The position numbers and the translations under genes are program-made. Of a DNA stretch of 64,000 bases, positions 20,465 through 32,840 are shown piece by piece (position 1 is the first letter of the stretch; each line of letters opens with the position of its first letter). The stretch comes from Artemia franciscana. Its lineage: Eukaryota; Arthropoda; Branchiopoda; Anostraca; Artemiidae. The stretch spans positions 54,506,068 to 54,570,067 of the forward strand of contig NC_088866.1 in the NCBI RefSeq assembly GCF_032884065.1, in the 5' to 3' direction. The notes beneath the pieces were generated by a model. That model searched no databases and had not been told where the DNA came from. It saw nothing but the letters and a program-made list of their open reading frames with translations.

Positions 20465-20647
20465 ATTGCTGTATTTAATGACCGTGTCCGAAAGCTTATT
20501 TCTCAAAGAATGCTGCATCCAGATGCAGGGTTAATTCTGAATACTCAGTCCGAAAGCTGTTATCGTCATTTGTTCTTTGAAGCTCAAATCTCTACTCAAC
20601 AGCAACTCAGTAGTAGGAGAAGAAACAGAAATCAAGCATCAGATTGA
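20465..20647 (+). CDS. Orphan exon-like ORF ending in a stop
   Basis: Sixty codons, open to a TGA at 20645-20647, with ordinary amino-acid composition (DRVRKLISQRMLHPDAG …) and a basic Arg/Asn-rich end. It has no ATG at its start, so it would be a last exon. I see no strong acceptor just upstream and recognise no family. It is not repeated elsewhere in the window. It could be an exon of a host gene or a chance ORF. Confidence 0.3.
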   Translation: MAVFNDRVRKLISQRMLHPDAGLILNTQSESCYRHLFFEAQISTQQQLSSRRRNRNQASD

Positions 20648-20999
20648 AAACAGCTTCTATGTAGCTCCTAATCACTTTGCTACTACTGTAAATTAAAGTG
20701 CTGGACATGCTTTTGCTCTGTCTGATGGAGGAGCAATTTTTCTTTTACAGATAATGCATGCACAATTGTCAAGATTTTGTATAGCTTAGGTCAGACACTG
20801 GGTATATCTTGCATTTACCATAGTCTTTGGTAGGCCTATACCTAACAATAAGTAAGGCACAAGACTTTCTTATGATGTCAATCAAGATCGAAGTTCATCA
20901 CTAGATTCAAGGATCAAATTTTCTCTGGCCCTTGAAATCTAGTGGTCATGCAAATTGGGTGATCATTAGATTTGTAACATAGTGCATATCCACTTATGC

Positions 21000-22223
21000 G
21001 CTAAATATACCTCTAGAGAAAATAAAATGTAAATGTCTCCATAACCATCTAGACCATATCTAGTAGGCTAATAGAACTGAGATTGTCCATTGCCAAGCTG
21101 CTGCTAAGAATCAGAAACACAAAGAATTCAGAATAGAAAGTTGTTGTTTTTATAGGCATTGATTATTTAGACCAATAAGATCTGTCATATATTTCACCAC
21201 CTTTTAGCTGAATTCTTATGTTTTGCATTTGCTTTGCTAAAAAGTTGTCTTAAAAAGTGCCAAGTTTAGAGAGTTATGTTAATATTTTTTTGCTGATCAG
21301 AACAATTGTCTTAACAATTCTTTCTGTTAAAAGAATTTCAGAGAATTTATAAGTTCACCATGGGCATATTGCAATCTCAAATGAGCTTATGGAAAACAAG
21401 TAGGAAATATAATTTTTCTTATTTTGCATTATTTCAAGACTAGAATATCACAAAACTAAGCTTTCATATTGCTTATTGTATCTTAAGTAAATACAATTCC
21501 TGATGGAGTTTTGTTGATACCTGTCTTAAATTTACTTTGTCTAAATAAAATTCATGTTGTTTATGGGCAGCAACTATGGATTGAGTTTTTTTCAATATTT
21601 TCTTTTTTCAAACAATTGTTGTTCTTTGGTCACATTTGTGTTCTTTCCTAAGTGGCTGGCTCTCTAGCTTGAGAATCCTTGTCCAAAGGGCACAGGTTTA
21701 ATTCCTGGCATTACCAGTTTATTTGGTTTTGGACAGGGATCAGTGATGTGACTCTGTCAGCTTGGCCAAAATTGACCCAACTTTAAAAGGTTACCTAAAG
21801 AAATGTGGAGCAGTAAGCAGGAAGGGCATGCAAAAGCATAGGATGACTGGCCCCTAGCTTCCTATTGTACCTCCTGGCTAAAGGAACTCCTGGTCCTTTA
21901 CTGGCCTACTGACTTGGCCATATAAGCTTTCTTTTAAACTTATTAAACATAAGTACAAATCAATTTAAAGATTAAAAGACAATCATTTAGAATTCAAACA
22001 AGACAAATAAATAAATAAAAGTATCCCTTTATAGCAATTTAATGAATTGTCACAAATGTAGATCACTCTTAAGATTGAAATGAACAAAGCTTCAATTATG
22101 AATCTGTTTTTTTTTTTAAACAGACTGAAGGGGCAAACCTTCAAGCTTTGACAAATTCAATCTTACTTTTGGGCTCTTTTCAATGGGAACTTTCTTTGGA
22201 TTTTTTTTTACCAACTAAAAACA
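21000..22223 (-). mobile_element. Inverted fragment of the Harbinger family
   Basis: The complement of about 36715-38050 of Harbinger copy 2. For example 22085-22205 is the reverse complement of 36715-36815, and 21425-21560 matches 37790-37930 inverted. It includes the embedded SINE. It lacks the terminal GGGTGTGTTCC repeats, so it is a remnant, diverged from the other copies. Boundaries are approximate. Confidence 0.65.
21650..21925 (+). mobile_element. tRNA-derived SINE
   Basis: The head has GGTTTAATTCC (about 21686-21700), a near match to the tRNA B box, preceded by a tRNA-like 5' part beginning AAGTGGCTGGC. A tRNA-unrelated body follows, ending near CTACTGACTTGGCCA. The same sequence lies on the minus strand at 37433-37690. 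Confidence 0.6.
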
Positions 22224-22224
22224 G

Positions 22225-22412
22225 TGGGGAAAGCATCAGGTATAAGTGACTTAAGAGACTTGACAACATTTAGAAAATTCTACATGCAACCTGATCTAAA
22301 TAAGGATGCTATTGTAGAATATCAAAGAGAAGTCTACAGGTATATCCCAAATACAGTAAAGGCATATTACAAAGAACAAGAACAGGTTCATAGAATACCA
22401 TTGAAGTGGTAA
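22225..22412 (+). CDS. Orphan exon-like ORF
   Basis: Follows a possible acceptor (AAAAACAG ending at 22224) and runs to a TAA at 22412. About 61 codons of protein-like composition (ISDLRDLTTFRKFYM, QREVYRYIPNTVKAYY, HRIPLKW at the end). No family recognised. It begins exactly where the inverted Harbinger fragment ends, so it may be a real exon interrupted by it, or a piece carried by it. Confidence 0.3.
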
Positions 22413-23581
22413 AGAAACAAGAAATTTGCAAAAATTGAGATTAAAAGATTAACAAGAAACTATGAAAATTGCAAGTACAGTACTAGCCTCCTTCCAACAG
22501 GACAAATAAGGGGATTCACACCCCAAAGCTCTGACTATTTTCAATCACACCTTTAGGAGCCAAAAAAAGATTAAATACATTTTTTCACATATGTCAAATA
22601 TGACAGTTGACTCAGGAGTTCAGGGTTAGGGATTCAACACTCTGTGGTGCCACAAATGGAAGGACCTTTGCTGTCATAAGCATTGTTAATCCTAGCACAC
22701 ACCCACACTCAAATATAACATTCTGTAAAATCATAAACATCTTAAACAGCAAAAATAAAACTTTTTTTTTATTTTTGATAAATATTATTTGAAAAAGGAC
22801 ATTACAAGGCAAATATCAGATTCATCAGCATGCCAAATTTGATGTGTCAATGATAAGATTTGTTAAATCTTTTCTGGGATCAAATGTGTTAGCTATAGAT
22901 AACACAGACATAGCAATATCTATTTGTCCATCCATCTGTTTGATTGAGATTCTGAGACTAAGACCCTAAGTCAAAAAGGCTAAGGCTTTTAAAGTTTTTT
23001 TCATTGACCTTAGGTCAAATAGGGAAAGCAAAGGGGGTTCTATAAACAAAAAGTAGAATTTTTTGCTGATTTGCTGAAGTTAGTGAAAGGGGTATCAAAT
23101 TTAAATGAAAGATGGAATAAATGTACATAGCAAAATATCACCAAATTGGATCCTACTAGAATTTATCAGATTTGTTTAGTATAATTTCAAGTATAGGTAA
23201 GGTGCTGTCTCTGATATTTGACCAAGTTTAAAAAAAATCCTTTAGACCAAAAAGCTTAAAAATAAATTTGTGTCTCATACACAATATAGTTAAAGATATG
23301 TAGTTAAAGGAAACGCTATCATATTTTTGATCCCTGGGAAATTAGTTTAAAGCCCTATCCTGATTAGAAGAGGTAATTCACATCAGGTTACTCAAACATA
23401 ATTCTAAGGGAGCTAGACCATGGTTAAAATGCTAATACTGCACTGATACTTAGTCAACTATATTGCTATTTCAGCTTATTTGCATTGTGATGTTGACAAT
23501 GGGTTTGCAGCTTTAATGAGATGATTGCTTGAAGACAGGATTATCACCCTATTTAAGGCAGATCAATTTTATTTGAAAGAA
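22413..23581. other. Stretch without recognisable features
   Basis: AT-rich, with no gene, terminal repeats or internal repetition that I can identify. Confidence 0.5.
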
Positions 23582-23589
23582 AATCACTT

Positions 23590-24229
23590 GGTAAAATTCT
23601 AGTTGATTGACTTCTTGCTATCTCAAAAAGGGGTTATGTTAGGAAAATGAAACTTCCAGAGATGCATCTACAGGCTAAAGTATGTCCTGGGAAGGTATTT
23701 TGAAGTGCCTACCTCTATTATTTCTCTCTCTAGAGGGCCCTGACCTTTGATGACCTTTAAAATATGTGTTATAAAAGTGAAATATAACACAATTTTGTTG
23801 TACTTCACTCAAAGTGAAGTACAACAAAAGTGTTTTCAGCTTCACAACTTTACTCAATCCAAATTATACGGTTTTAAAGATATGCCAATACATTTCCTAA
23901 ATTTTGGAAAAAAAACATTGATATGGCTCAGAATTCTACTCATAACAGGAATTGCATTTTCAGAACTAAAGGCAGAGAAAAAGCAACTGGTACTAAAAAT
24001 TAAGATAAAATGTTGTTTTGTCAAAATTTCAATTTTGACAAACCTGTTAAAACTGTCAAACCTGTCATGTAGGCGAATTTCAGGGCTCTCTAGAGGGAGG
24101 AGTGGAGGTGGGTATTCTAGAATTCCTTCCAGGATATACTTTAGCCTCTAGACCCACCCCTGAAAGTTTCATTTTCCTAACCTTACCCCTCTGTGAGATA
24201 ACAAGAAGTCACTCAACTAGAATATTAAC
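23590..24229 (+). mobile_element. hAT-like foldback MITE, copy b, with perfect 8-bp target duplication
   Basis: Starts GGTAAAATTCTAGTTGATTG and ends …CAACTAGAATATTAAC. Flanked on both sides by AATCACTT (23582-23589 and 24230-24237). An 8-bp duplication is the mark of hAT transposition. Long inverted arms, about 640 bp in total. The ORF at 23747-24151 crosses the centre of the foldback and is not a gene. Confidence 0.85.
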
Positions 24230-24237
24230 AATCACTT

Positions 24238-24535
24238 TATTAAACACCTATCAACAACTGCTGATAAGCTACCACTCTGCTTAGAGATAACCTTTAGCAG
24301 GGCATGAGAAATTTTATCTTTTCTCTTTGTTTAAAACAGCTTAATTTTTTTGCTTCAAGAATAACAAAACAAGAAGTCAATGATCATTGTATTTAGCAGT
24401 TATCATAAAATTAAAGCTCTATGATCAATGAGCAAGGTGAAGATCTACATCCTTAATGATAATAATTTAAAAGCTGCTGATCACAAATGATTATTTTTTT
24501 AACTGAGATATTCTTAGCCACTTACATTGGAAGTT
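24238..24535. other. Spacer before Harbinger copy 1
   Basis: About 300 bp of AT-rich DNA with no feature. It ends in a T5 run directly before the Harbinger terminus. Confidence 0.5.
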
Positions 24536-24538
24536 TTT

Positions 24539-24720
24539 GGGTGTGTTCCAGCGACTTACTATAGTAACTGAATGGTAACTATTTCCGTTCCTGGCGGGAA
24601 AATGGTTACTGCCCAACCCGCTGGGAACGAGAATAGTTACTGCCGGCAGTAACCGCAGTAAGTGATTTTCTTACCGTGCTCAAAAGAATGGTTAGCGCAG
24701 TAAGTACATAATTCACCTTC
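24539..24720 (+). promoter_or_regulatory. Terminal and subterminal GTTACTGC-type repeats (left end)
   Basis: Within 180 bp of the terminus the motif GTAACTG/GGTTACTGC and its complement GCAGTAAC occur about six times, together with GGGAACG. The right ends (35440-35522 and 38105-38235) carry the same motifs inverted. In the Harbinger family the Myb-like partner binds such subterminal sites and recruits the nuclease; binding here is inferred. Confidence 0.55.
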
Positions 24721-24753
24721 TTCAACAAAAATCTCATTCAACAAAAAATAAAT

Positions 24754-27700
24754 ATGGACAAGAATGAAGTAATGGAATATCAAGTTATTTGCTTGGAAGA
24801 AGGTGGGACAGTGATTTTGCAAAAGAAAGAGGGATCTGAGCCAGGTTAGTAAATCACCATATTTTGGGATCAACATTAAAGGACACCCTGAGTAGTAGGC
24901 TATATTAGCAAGTAGGTTAAATCAATGAAAAACTTATTATTTAATTTAAAGATTTCCATGTTTTCTGGCATATCCAGGCATAATTGTTACCTTAAATTGC
25001 AATTTGGAATCATTATAAGGATTGACTTCTTCCAGATAACATTGTGAGGCTCCAGTAAATTGCCACATAGGAGCATTCTAAGCATTGACTCCTTTTAGGC
25101 TCTGTAAACAGGCCTTGGTGAAGTTTTACAGATAAGTTGAGGATTTATGGGCTGCCAAATCATTATTCTAAGAATGTCTTTAATCGTATTGAAGAAGTTG
25201 GCTAGGGTAGACTATTCAGAGTCTATTCCAAAGGATGGTAATTTTATCCAGTAAAATTCTAATTGATTGACTTCTTGCTATCACTGAAAAGGGTTAGGTT
25301 AGGAAAAAGAAACTTTCAGGGATGGGTCTACAGGCTAAAGTATGTCCTGGGAAGGTATTTCAAAGTACACATCTCTACTCATTCTTGCTCTAGAGGGCCC
25401 TGACCTTCAAAAATAGGCTATGTGTGTTATAAAAGTGAAACCTTACAAAATAGATCTTCAGCTGAAATGAAGTACTACGAAATTGTTCTCAGCTTCACAA
25501 CTTTGCTCAATCCCAATTTATAAGGTTTTAAAGATATGCAAATACATTTCCTAAATTTTGAAAAAAAATGTTGATATGGCTCAGAATTCTACTCAAATAA
25601 CAGGAATTGAATTTACAGAACTAAAGGCAGAGAAAATTGGTACCTGAAAATTAAGGTAAAATGTTGTTTAGTCAAAATTTCAATAGGTATAGACCTGTCA
25701 TGGAGTCAAATTTCAGGGCTCTCTAGAGGGAGAATTAGTGGAGGTGGGTACTTTAAAATACCTTCCCAGGATATACTTTAGCCTGTAGACCCATATCTGA
25801 AAGTTTCATTTTCCTAACCTAACTTCTTTCTGAGGTAGCAAGAAGTAACTCAACTAGAATTTTACCTTTTATCTGTCTGGTAAAAAACATCCTTCAAATT
25901 TTATATATGCTCTAATTCTACTCCATTAAATTGCCATATGGGAGCATTCTAAGCATTGACTCCTTTTAGGCTCTGTAAACAGGCCTTGGTGAAGTTTTAC
26001 AGATAAGTTGAGGATTTATGGGCTGCCAAATCATTATTCTGAGACTGTCTTTAATCCTATTGAAGAAGTAGACTAGGGTAGACTATTCAGAGTCTACTCC
26101 AAAGGATGGTAATTTTATCCAGTAAAATTCTAATTGATTGTCTTCTTGCTGTCACTGAAAAGGGTTAGGAAAATGAAACTTTCAGGGATGGGTCTACAGG
26201 CTAAAGTATGTCCTGGGAAGGAATTTCAAAGTACACATCTCTACTCATTCTTGCTCTAGACAGCCCTGACCTTCAAAAATAGGCTATGTGTGTTATAAAA
26301 GTGAAACCTTACAAAATAGATCTTCAGCTGAAATGAAGTACTACAAAATTGTTCTCAGCTTCACAACTTTACTCAATCCCAATTTATAAGGTTTTAAAGA
26401 TATGCAAATACATTTCCTAAATTTTGAAAAAAAATGTTGATACAGCTCAGAATTCTACTCAAATAACAGGAATTGAATTTACAGAACTAAAGGCAGAGAA
26501 AATTGGTACCTGAAAATTAAGGTAAAATGTTGTTTTGTCAAAATTTCAATAGGTATAGACCTGTCATGGAGTCAAATTTCAGGGCTCTCTAGAGGGAGAA
26601 GAAGTGGAGGTGGGTACTTTAAAATACCTTCCCAGGATATACTTTAGCCTGTAGACCCATATCTGAAAGTTTCATTTTCCTAACCTAACTTCTTTCTGAG
26701 GTAGCAAGAAGTAACTCAACTAGAATTTTACCTTTTATTTGTCTGGTAAAAAACATCCTTCAAATTTTAGATATGCTCTAATTCTACAGGAGCAAAAAAA
26801 AAATATTTTTTAAAATTGCCATCAAGAGATTAAATATCAGCTAAATTGCCTGATTAAAGCAAACCTAGGGAGCCAAAAAACTTTAAATATGCTTAACTGC
26901 TTCTTCAAGAGTTGCAAATGATCTGACAAAGAGTTAAGTAAAGAATTTAAGCCAGGAAGGCCTTTTATGCTTTTTCTATTCTCACCAGAATGAAACACAA
27001 ATCCAATATTTACTTGCACAAAAAACTCCAGGTAAGTTGTAATAATTGGTCCTTTAGCCTGATGTAGCTGCTATATGAGCACAGGAGCAAAAAAAAATGT
27101 TTTTTAAAATTGCCATTAAGAGATTAAATATCAGCTAAATTGCCTGATTAAAGCAAAGCTAGGGAGCCAAAAAACTTTAATCTGACAAAGAGTTAAGTAA
27201 AGAATTTAAGCTAGAAAGGCCTTTTATGCTTTTTCTATTCTCACCAGAATGAAACACAAATTCAATATTTACTTGCACAAAAAACTCCAGGTAAGTTGTA
27301 ATAATTGGTCCTTTAGCCTGATGTAGCTGCTATATGTTGCTATGAGTGCATTGTTTACAATGGGAGCTTAAAGTTGTCATGACAAGCTGCATGGTTGTGT
27401 GTACAACCCCTTAGGCAATTCTCTTTTCTTTATATGCTTATTGTTGTTTAAGAATGATCAAGCTTCACAGTAATCTCCTTTCATGACTTACAGTTTAAAA
27501 TTTGTTAATGTTTCATTGATTGCAGGAGGGCTAGAAAGATGGACATTAGAACAAGCTATGAATTTAGAAATTGACATAAGAGGAATACCATTTTCTGATT
27601 TATACAAACAGGCTGCACCTCCTGAGAGTCAGCAAACTATGGAAGAAACAACCCAAGAGAAAGTTGCAAAGAAGTTTTGTTCTGGGAAAGATATTGGTAA

Positions 27701-30700
27701 GTTAGTTATGGTTTCAGATCATAGCTGCAGAGAAGAGAAGATTGATGCCAGATGCACATTTTTTTTTGTTCTGTTCACATTAGCTTGGAAAACCCATTGA
27801 ATTTACTTAACATAAATCATACTTTCACTTAGCTCACTTAACTTAAGCTACTTTGGAAGTTAAACTTTTTTCAACTTAGAAGTGATCACTTATAAGTGAG
27901 AATTGTATTGCAGAAAAATGTCTTCAATTGTACATTTGATAATTGATTTTATCAGCCATTCCCTTTTTTCTTTGTACTCCTTTTTACATATAAAGCTATA
28001 GTAAAAAAAGAAAAATCTTCAGTGAATTAGCACACACAGAACCAAAAAAAAAAAAAAAACGCACACAAATACAAACTCAAACTCTCAAACACACCATAAT
28101 AATGGGTTTTTATTAGTGTAAGATTAGAATATCCCAAAGTAAAGCCTTGAATACGGCTCTTTGTTTCTTTTAAGTAAATACAAACCTGCTAGAACTTTGT
28201 TGATATCTGTCTTACAATTAATTTGTCTTATTAAAATTCATTGTTTATGGGACAGTAGTTAGATAACAGTAAATGTGAATTGGGTTATTTTTTTTGAAAG
28301 CATATAAAGCTATGTAGTTATCAATATTAGAAGTGAAATCTGGTATGACAAAGTTGAAATTGAAAAATCTCCTACACCTAAAATAATTTATCGTATCTTG
28401 ATTTGCTTTTTGCTTCATCCTATCTGTTATTTTACATATTTCCATGTGAACAGCAAGGTTTGAATGTGACAAGACCTACATAAAATCACTAAACTTGGCT
28501 ACTTAATTAAGTGAAGTGATGCCAATGTGCATCTGCCATGAATTTATTTTTACTATTTTTACCAGGACTAAGAGTTGCTTTTTGAAAATGAAATTCAGAA
28601 TATAAAAGAGTGAAAAAACTTCAAGCTTGAAAAAAAAAATCAGCTTTTGGCTCTTGTGATAGCAACAAAAAAAAGACTAAAAGTCTTATCAGGAGTTAAT
28701 TTGAATTAGGCCTAAAGTGAATGAAATAACTTAGATTGAATAATAGAATGTTTAAACTCTTCATTACAACCTGATTAAATCTTTGAAAGGAAGGGGGGGG
28801 TTGACTATTGAAAGGGGGTAAATCAGCATCATATCACTGGATATCTTCGATTGTGATAGATTATCTTTTGTACAAGGATAAGCTCTGCTGTACAAAGGTA
28901 AATATTTAAATTGTGTAGAATAGGCAATTTTCAGTAGGCTAATCTACTAAAAGTATCCTAAACTTGCCAGGGAAGTTTTATCCATTAGAAAATCACCACC
29001 TATCTTTGAACTCCGGTTATACAGTCATGTTTTATTTTTGTTCCCTTTAGCCTGTAACCAGTTCCTGAGTGGCATATAAATTCCATTTTGTCTGTTGCTC
29101 ATTTCTTATCAATATTGACCAGCCCTACTGAAGGGTCATAGTTAAGCACTAGGAAGTCATAGTTAAATAACATGTGCTTATGTATACAGACTATAGCTTG
29201 TTGCTATTTTTCCCTGGGTATAGAATGTTTGATTTTGTATAAGCCTAGAGAAGCATCTGTAGAGAAAGAAATACATTAAAAAAAAATTCATGCTTCATAA
29301 TTTTAGATAACGCATTTTACATACAATCTTGCTCTACTTTACCCCTAATCCTCTTAATATGAAAATGTATAGCTGACTTTTCATATTTCTCATTTGTTTT
29401 GTCAATCTTTCCCTCTTACTTCATCCCATGTACCTGTAAATTGAGTCAACTGTGCCAAAACAAGAACTAGAAAAACAGTAGTTAGAATGCATTGGAAATA
29501 TATATTTTGGGCCATATATATTAGGCCATACAGCTGCATAATTTTTCCCTTGGTATGTAGGCTAAGTGGAAGGTCACTTGTATCTGATGATGTCCCTTTT
29601 GTTTTATTTGGATAGAAAAAATCCAAAGTAAGCCCCCTTTAAAAAGGAAGGATCCTTAAAGTGAGATTGAGTTTGTCAAAGCTTGGAGGTTTTCCCCTTC
29701 TGTCTCTTTAAATAAAATAGATTCTTAACTGAAGCTTTGTTCATTTCTATCTTAAGGGTGACCGATAATTATGATAATTCATTCAATGGATATAAAAAGG
29801 TACTTTTCTTTATTCATTTAAAAGAAAATCAATTTAGATTTTCAGACTTCATTTGTACAACAAAAGGGTAATCTTGCCTAAACAGCTCAATATCAAAAAG
29901 CAAGTACATTTAGAACAGAGGCTTTTGTTAAAGTGTCCTTTATAGGCAGAATAGAGCTGGGCAGATCTGTTCACCAGCATTTAAATGAAACCAAGAGAAC
30001 TTATATTAAGCAGCAATTTCATTGCTGCTGAAAAATGGATTTTATTTACCCTCAGCTATCCACGGCTAAATTTCCTCTCTGTTTGCCATCTTAACTGAAA
30101 TATGTTTGTCACTAACTTTTTCTTTATCTCTTTTCTAGAAAGTGATAAATTTGATGAACAATGCAAACAAAAGTGGGACAGCACAGCTGTAACTGCCTTG
30201 CTGAATGTATGCCAAGAGCAAGAAAAGACAAATAAGTATATGGATCACAAGTTTTGGAAGCACATCTCAGAAAATCTTGCTGAAAATGGCTTCCCAATCA
30301 GTGCTGTGCAGTGCAAGTCCAAATACGAAAATTTGAAAAAACAATTCAAGCTACAAAAATTAAAGGCTGAAAGGAGTGGGGAGGGCCAAGTTAAATGGGA
30401 GTATTTTGAACTCATGAACAATTTTATGGGCAGCAAGCCAGAGATTGAACCTGTGGCAACTGCTAGCAGTAGTGGATTGTTTACTTCCAAGAGTACAAAA
30501 AGGCTATCTTCTGAGTCAGAAAACGCAGATAGCCAAGACGAAAACCGCTCCCCAACTGTTGAGAAAAGGCAAAGGAACTTGGGACCAAAGGACAAAATTC
30601 CTGTTGCCAGTGCTATTTTAAAGCTAAATGAAGATGCAAACAAAAGAAGCGAGGAGAGACTTAAGAGAGTGGACCAGGCTCTTGAACAAAAGAACAAAGC

Positions 30701-30737
30701 ACTTGACATTTTTCAGAAAATGTTAGACAAGCTTTAA
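24754..30737 (+). CDS. Harbinger Myb/SANT-like DNA-binding protein, three exons, about 286 aa
   Basis: Exon 1 is 24754-24844 (ATG GAC AAG …, donor G|GTTAGT). Exon 2 is 27526-27696 (acceptor TTGCAG, donor G|GTAAGT). Exon 3 is 30139-30737 (acceptor TTTTCTAG, stop TAA). Both junctions are phase 1, so the reading frame joins cleanly. Exon 3 holds a trihelix/Myb-like domain: the Trp of QKWDS, VTALLNVCQEQE, FWKHIS and QCKSKYENLKKQF, about residues 95-165. A Ser-rich linker follows, then a Lys/Glu-rich coiled-coil end (about 240-286). The protein should bind the element ends and carry the HARBI1-type nuclease into the nucleus. Exon 1 is preserved in copies 2 and 3 and exon 2 in copy 3, which supports the model. 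No transcript evidence is available here. Confidence 0.75.
25054..26787 (+). repeat. Tandem duplication of about 866 bp in intron 1, each unit with a MITE
   Basis: 25054-25919 and 25920-26787 are nearly the same. Each holds one foldback MITE (25251-25866 and 26120-26732). Copies 2 and 3 of the transposon have only one unit, so the duplication happened within copy 1. Confidence 0.8.
26787..27336 (+). repeat. Second tandem duplication in intron 1 (about 270 bp)
   Basis: 26787-27078 and 27079-27336 share CAGGAGCAAAAAAAAA, GCTAAATTGCCTGATTAAAG and GGTCCTTTAGCCTGATG. The second unit lacks about 45 bp. Copy 3 has a single unit (39634-39920). Confidence 0.75.
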
Positions 30738-31570
30738 GCCTATTGTGAAATTTATTTGCCAAGTCCTAATTGTAGTGACTTGTGTTTGTTTTTTTGATAA
30801 CCAGTTACATGACTATTTTATAACAATTAATATTATCTGAAGGAATCCTAGTGAATTTTATTGTGTAATCGTTCTTATTATATTTGATTCTATGGTATTT
30901 ATATCATATTTTTGATACTATAGTGATACCATATTTTGATTATATATTTGAAAACGAATTACATGATCATTTTATACCTGTTAATATTATCTGTATGAGT
31001 CCTAGTCAATTTTGTTGCGTACTCGTTCTTATTATATTTAATTCTATTCAGCTAATCAAGCAGCAAATACTGGGAAAAGGTGAAATACTGGTTAATTTGG
31101 ATGAATTAACAATTATGGTATGCTAGGGAAGGTTTTCAAAGATTTAAATTGCTTCCTACTAGTTTAAAAGTCCATAGAGTCAGGACATACTCGAAAATAA
31201 ACATTAATAAAAGTACACTCTTTTTAAGGTTGCAAATTAATAAAAGTACACTCTTAACTTCTAAGTTTTTTTCTATCTTTTTTTTCCTTCTTGACTTTAT
31301 CCATTTTCACAAGGAAATTAGCAACAGCTTCTCAATTTTAAGGGTTCAGCATGTTAATATACAAATCTGAATAGAGCCTTAACTAATCATAAGTGATTTT
31401 CCATCAGTAATTGCAAGACGAAATACTGCCAAACGTTTTAATGAGCAAATCCCATAGAATTGAGAACACTAATCCATTTAATTGGTTTTTCCATGAAAAT
31501 CTATATCTTAACAGGAAAAAATAATCAAAATAACTATATTAAAGTAATTAAGTGTGTACTGCTGTAAGCA

Positions 31571-32799
31571 TTACAAGGAAGCTGCAATCGCATCTCTTTT
31601 TGCTTTACCACACCTATCAGATTGTGGCATTGTTGTTGTAGAATCACCAGTAGGACTTGAAAATTCAACATCTGCAGGAAGCAGGTCATTTTGGTCAATA
31701 CAGATGTTATGAAGGACACAACATGCCATAATAGCTTTTACAACAAACTCTAGGTCAGGGGAAACAAAATATTTTAGCCGTCTAAATCTGCCTTTGAGGT
31801 GGCTAAAAGCCCTTTCTATTGCCATCCGTGTTGACGAGTGTTTAAAATTGTAGGTTTGCTTCATACTTGTTAGATTCCCTGTGTCACGATAGGGAGTCAA
31901 AAGTGTCTTACTCAGGGGATATGCAGAGTCACCAATAATGTGGCCATCTGTGGGAAATAGCTTGGTACCTCCTTCCATTTCCTGACCCAAAGGTGAAAGT
32001 CTAAAAACACGGGCATCATGAACTGACCCTGGTTGTCCAACATAGCAGTCAGTAAATTTCAATTTGTGCTGACACACAGCTTGCAACTGCAAAGAGTGAA
32101 AACCTTTTCGATTTATATATGATCCTTGGTAGTCTACAGGAGCCATGATTGGGATATGGGTGCCATCAATAGCTCCAACTACACCAGGGAAACCACTCTT
32201 TGCTTTAAAGCCATCTATAATACTTTGAGCTTCACTACCTTCAGGCCACTTTATCACCTTCAAGCTATTGATTGCATCCACACATCTCCTGAGGGCCCTG
32301 TATACTGATGATTTTGAGACATTGAACCGATTAGCAACTGATCGGTAGCTCTCTGGTGTTGCTAGTATCCAGAGAGTAATTAGGATCCGTTTCATGGGTG
32401 AGATGTCTGACTCACCATTTGAGGTCAATTGCAGTAGATGAGGGCCAATCTTTTCCAGTAGTACCTCAACTGTACCTCTCTTAAGCCTGAAATGTGATTT
32501 AAACTCTGCATCATTCATGTGATGGATTGTTTTTTCATAGTCCAGAATGTTAGACAATTTTTCTCTTGGCAAATCCCCTGCAGCCTCGGCGCAAGCCTGG
32601 AAAAGAAAAAACAATTACACTAACTCAATGATGTAAACAACAAAGTAGTAATTCCAATTCAAAGTGGAATAAGCAATATAGCATTTGAGATTCCATACTT
32701 TTGGATTCTTACTGGAAGCAAGATTTCCAAGATTTCCTTCAGTCCCCAATGAAGCAGCAGCAAAAAAAATTATATATATACATAAATGTATATATATAG

Positions 32800-32840
<41 letters not shown>

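Noticed and set aside
24637-24876. 79-aa minus-strand ORF with a Cys-rich end, repeated at 35624-35863 and 38337-38606
   Set aside because: Conserved among copies only because it is antisense to exon 1 and the subterminal repeats; the plus-strand exon explains the region better.
30245-30709. 154-aa minus-strand ORF
   Set aside because: Antisense shadow of exon 3 of the Harbinger Myb-like gene.
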